64,000 bases of DNA from Nannobrachium achirus (lineage: Eukaryota > Chordata > Actinopteri > Myctophiformes > Myctophidae). This document shows positions 63,189 to 64,000 of the stretch, one piece after another. Under the pieces are notes generated by a model that was not told the DNA's origin, did not search any database, and saw only the letters and a program-made list of their open reading frames with translations. Position numbers and translations under genes: made by a program. Each line of letters opens with the position of its first letter. Position 1 is the stretch's first letter. The stretch lies in NCBI GenBank assembly GCA_963921795.1, contig OY997641.1, forward strand, positions 61,633,000 through 61,696,999, written 5' to 3'.

Positions 63189-63950
63189 TATAGCTGCAAG
63201 CAGCGATAAAGTGGCCAAGGCATAAAAAGCAGGAAAGCAAAAAGGCATCAAGGGAGAAGAATAACAAAGAAAAACTAGAAGCAGTGTTCTTCCGAACAGG
63301 ACTCCGGCAGGTCAGGTATTTTTTTTTGGCCTAGTGGTGACTCTATAATAGGCCAAAGTGAAAAGGGTGCCACGTGTTCTTGAGCCTTTCACGGCAATCG
63401 GACGCTGCATGCGGGATTTGAAGCATTTTGTTCCAAAAATGTGTTTTGCAAAAATTGACCCGCTGGTGGCGCTATAACAGGCCAATGTGAGAAGGGTGGC
63501 ATCTGTTCCTTGGCCTAGTGGGAATGTGTGTGCAAAATCTCACACACATAGCAGGCTGCGTTTGAGACATTTTGTTCAAAAAGGAGCAATCCTGCAAACC
63601 TTGGAATTCAATGTTAGCCAATTAGATAGAATATGATATCTGACAAATCCGTCATGATTACATCACTGTAGAGATACTGTGTACTGATTGTGATTTTCGG
63701 ATAAAATCTGAAGGAGTAATATCGAAGAATGTGTTTTACATACTGTAAGTCGGCCTTCTGGTGGCGCTATAAATGGCAGATGTGAAAAATGCAGGGCACA
63801 GGTGTTTCCTTGGCCTCTGGGACGTGTGCATACAAAGTTTTACACTAATCGGTGGTTATAGGTAAAAGCACAAATTGGCCTCTACACAACATGTATGCAA
63901 AAGACTGTAGGCCTATATGCAACAGACATAAAAAAAAACTGTGATACTAT
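63189..63950 (+). repeat. TATAGCTGCAAGCAGCGATA repeat copy
   Basis: The head is identical to 9966-9995. Three GGTGGCGCTATAA-like motifs (about 63469, 63758 and a weaker one at 63340) recur at about 290-bp spacing, so it is a tandem-like dispersed repeat. It runs to the window end without a gene. Confidence 0.65.
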
Positions 63951-64000
63951 GCACCTGGACAGTTTGATGATGTACATAGTAAGCCTTGCTGAGCTATGAA

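Overview
The window is vertebrate nuclear DNA, almost certainly from a teleost fish. It has spliced genes with GT/AG junctions and TATA-type promoters, more than fifteen long (CA)n/(GT)n microsatellites, interstitial CCCTAA-like tracts, and a dense mixture of hAT-type and foldback MITEs with three LINE remnants or copies. There is no bacterial or viral gene organisation. No species can be named from the sequence alone.

Host gene content is sparse, and most of it looks damaged. (1) A CD7-like immunoglobulin-superfamily receptor lies on the minus strand: signal-peptide exon 33537-33603, V-type Ig exon 33027-33356, transmembrane exon 22950-23101. A second tandem copy is degraded: Ig exon 39306-39641, transmembrane remnant 37553-37620, signal exon missing. 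(2) A C-type-lectin-like type II receptor lies on the minus strand (45470 down to about 41843): cytoplasmic exon with two YxxL motifs, transmembrane exon and two stalk exons, but no lectin domain. (3) Two uromodulin/GP2-like EGF gene fragments stand head to head at 54161-56070 and 57980-59898. They sit in a roughly 2.6-kb-per-arm inverted duplication around a 507-bp spacer, and both are broken by the same 647-bp MITE. (4) An orphan basic first exon lies at 7088-7311.

Mobile DNA makes up most of the rest. A LINE with an intact-looking ORF1 (SGNH-esterase-like domain) and ORF2 (endonuclease plus reverse transcriptase) occupies about 23690-30657. It sits inside an older inverted-repeat element within the intron of CD7-like copy 1. 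A 5'-truncated LINE at 10608-13136 has a clean 10-bp target-site duplication, and an L1/Tx1-type 3' fragment lies at 48991-50075. Several nonautonomous DNA transposons can be delimited to the base by target-site duplications: 516-1571, 6538-6981, 36786-37303 and 44160-44766. For two of these an unoccupied paralogous site is present in the same window.

The most unusual signal is a dispersed family of short palindromes, about 40-100 bp, with arms like AAAATAGCAGATCTACAAGC and its complement. There are at least 18 full or half sites between 2277 and 60181, lying inside several unrelated transposon families. Stem substitutions are often matched on the other arm. I do not recognise this family. 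Other notable structures are a perfect 51-bp-arm hairpin at 7373-7488, palindromic CCATATATGG (CArG-box) motifs carried by a repeat, and a MITE flanked on both sides by (CA)n tracts.
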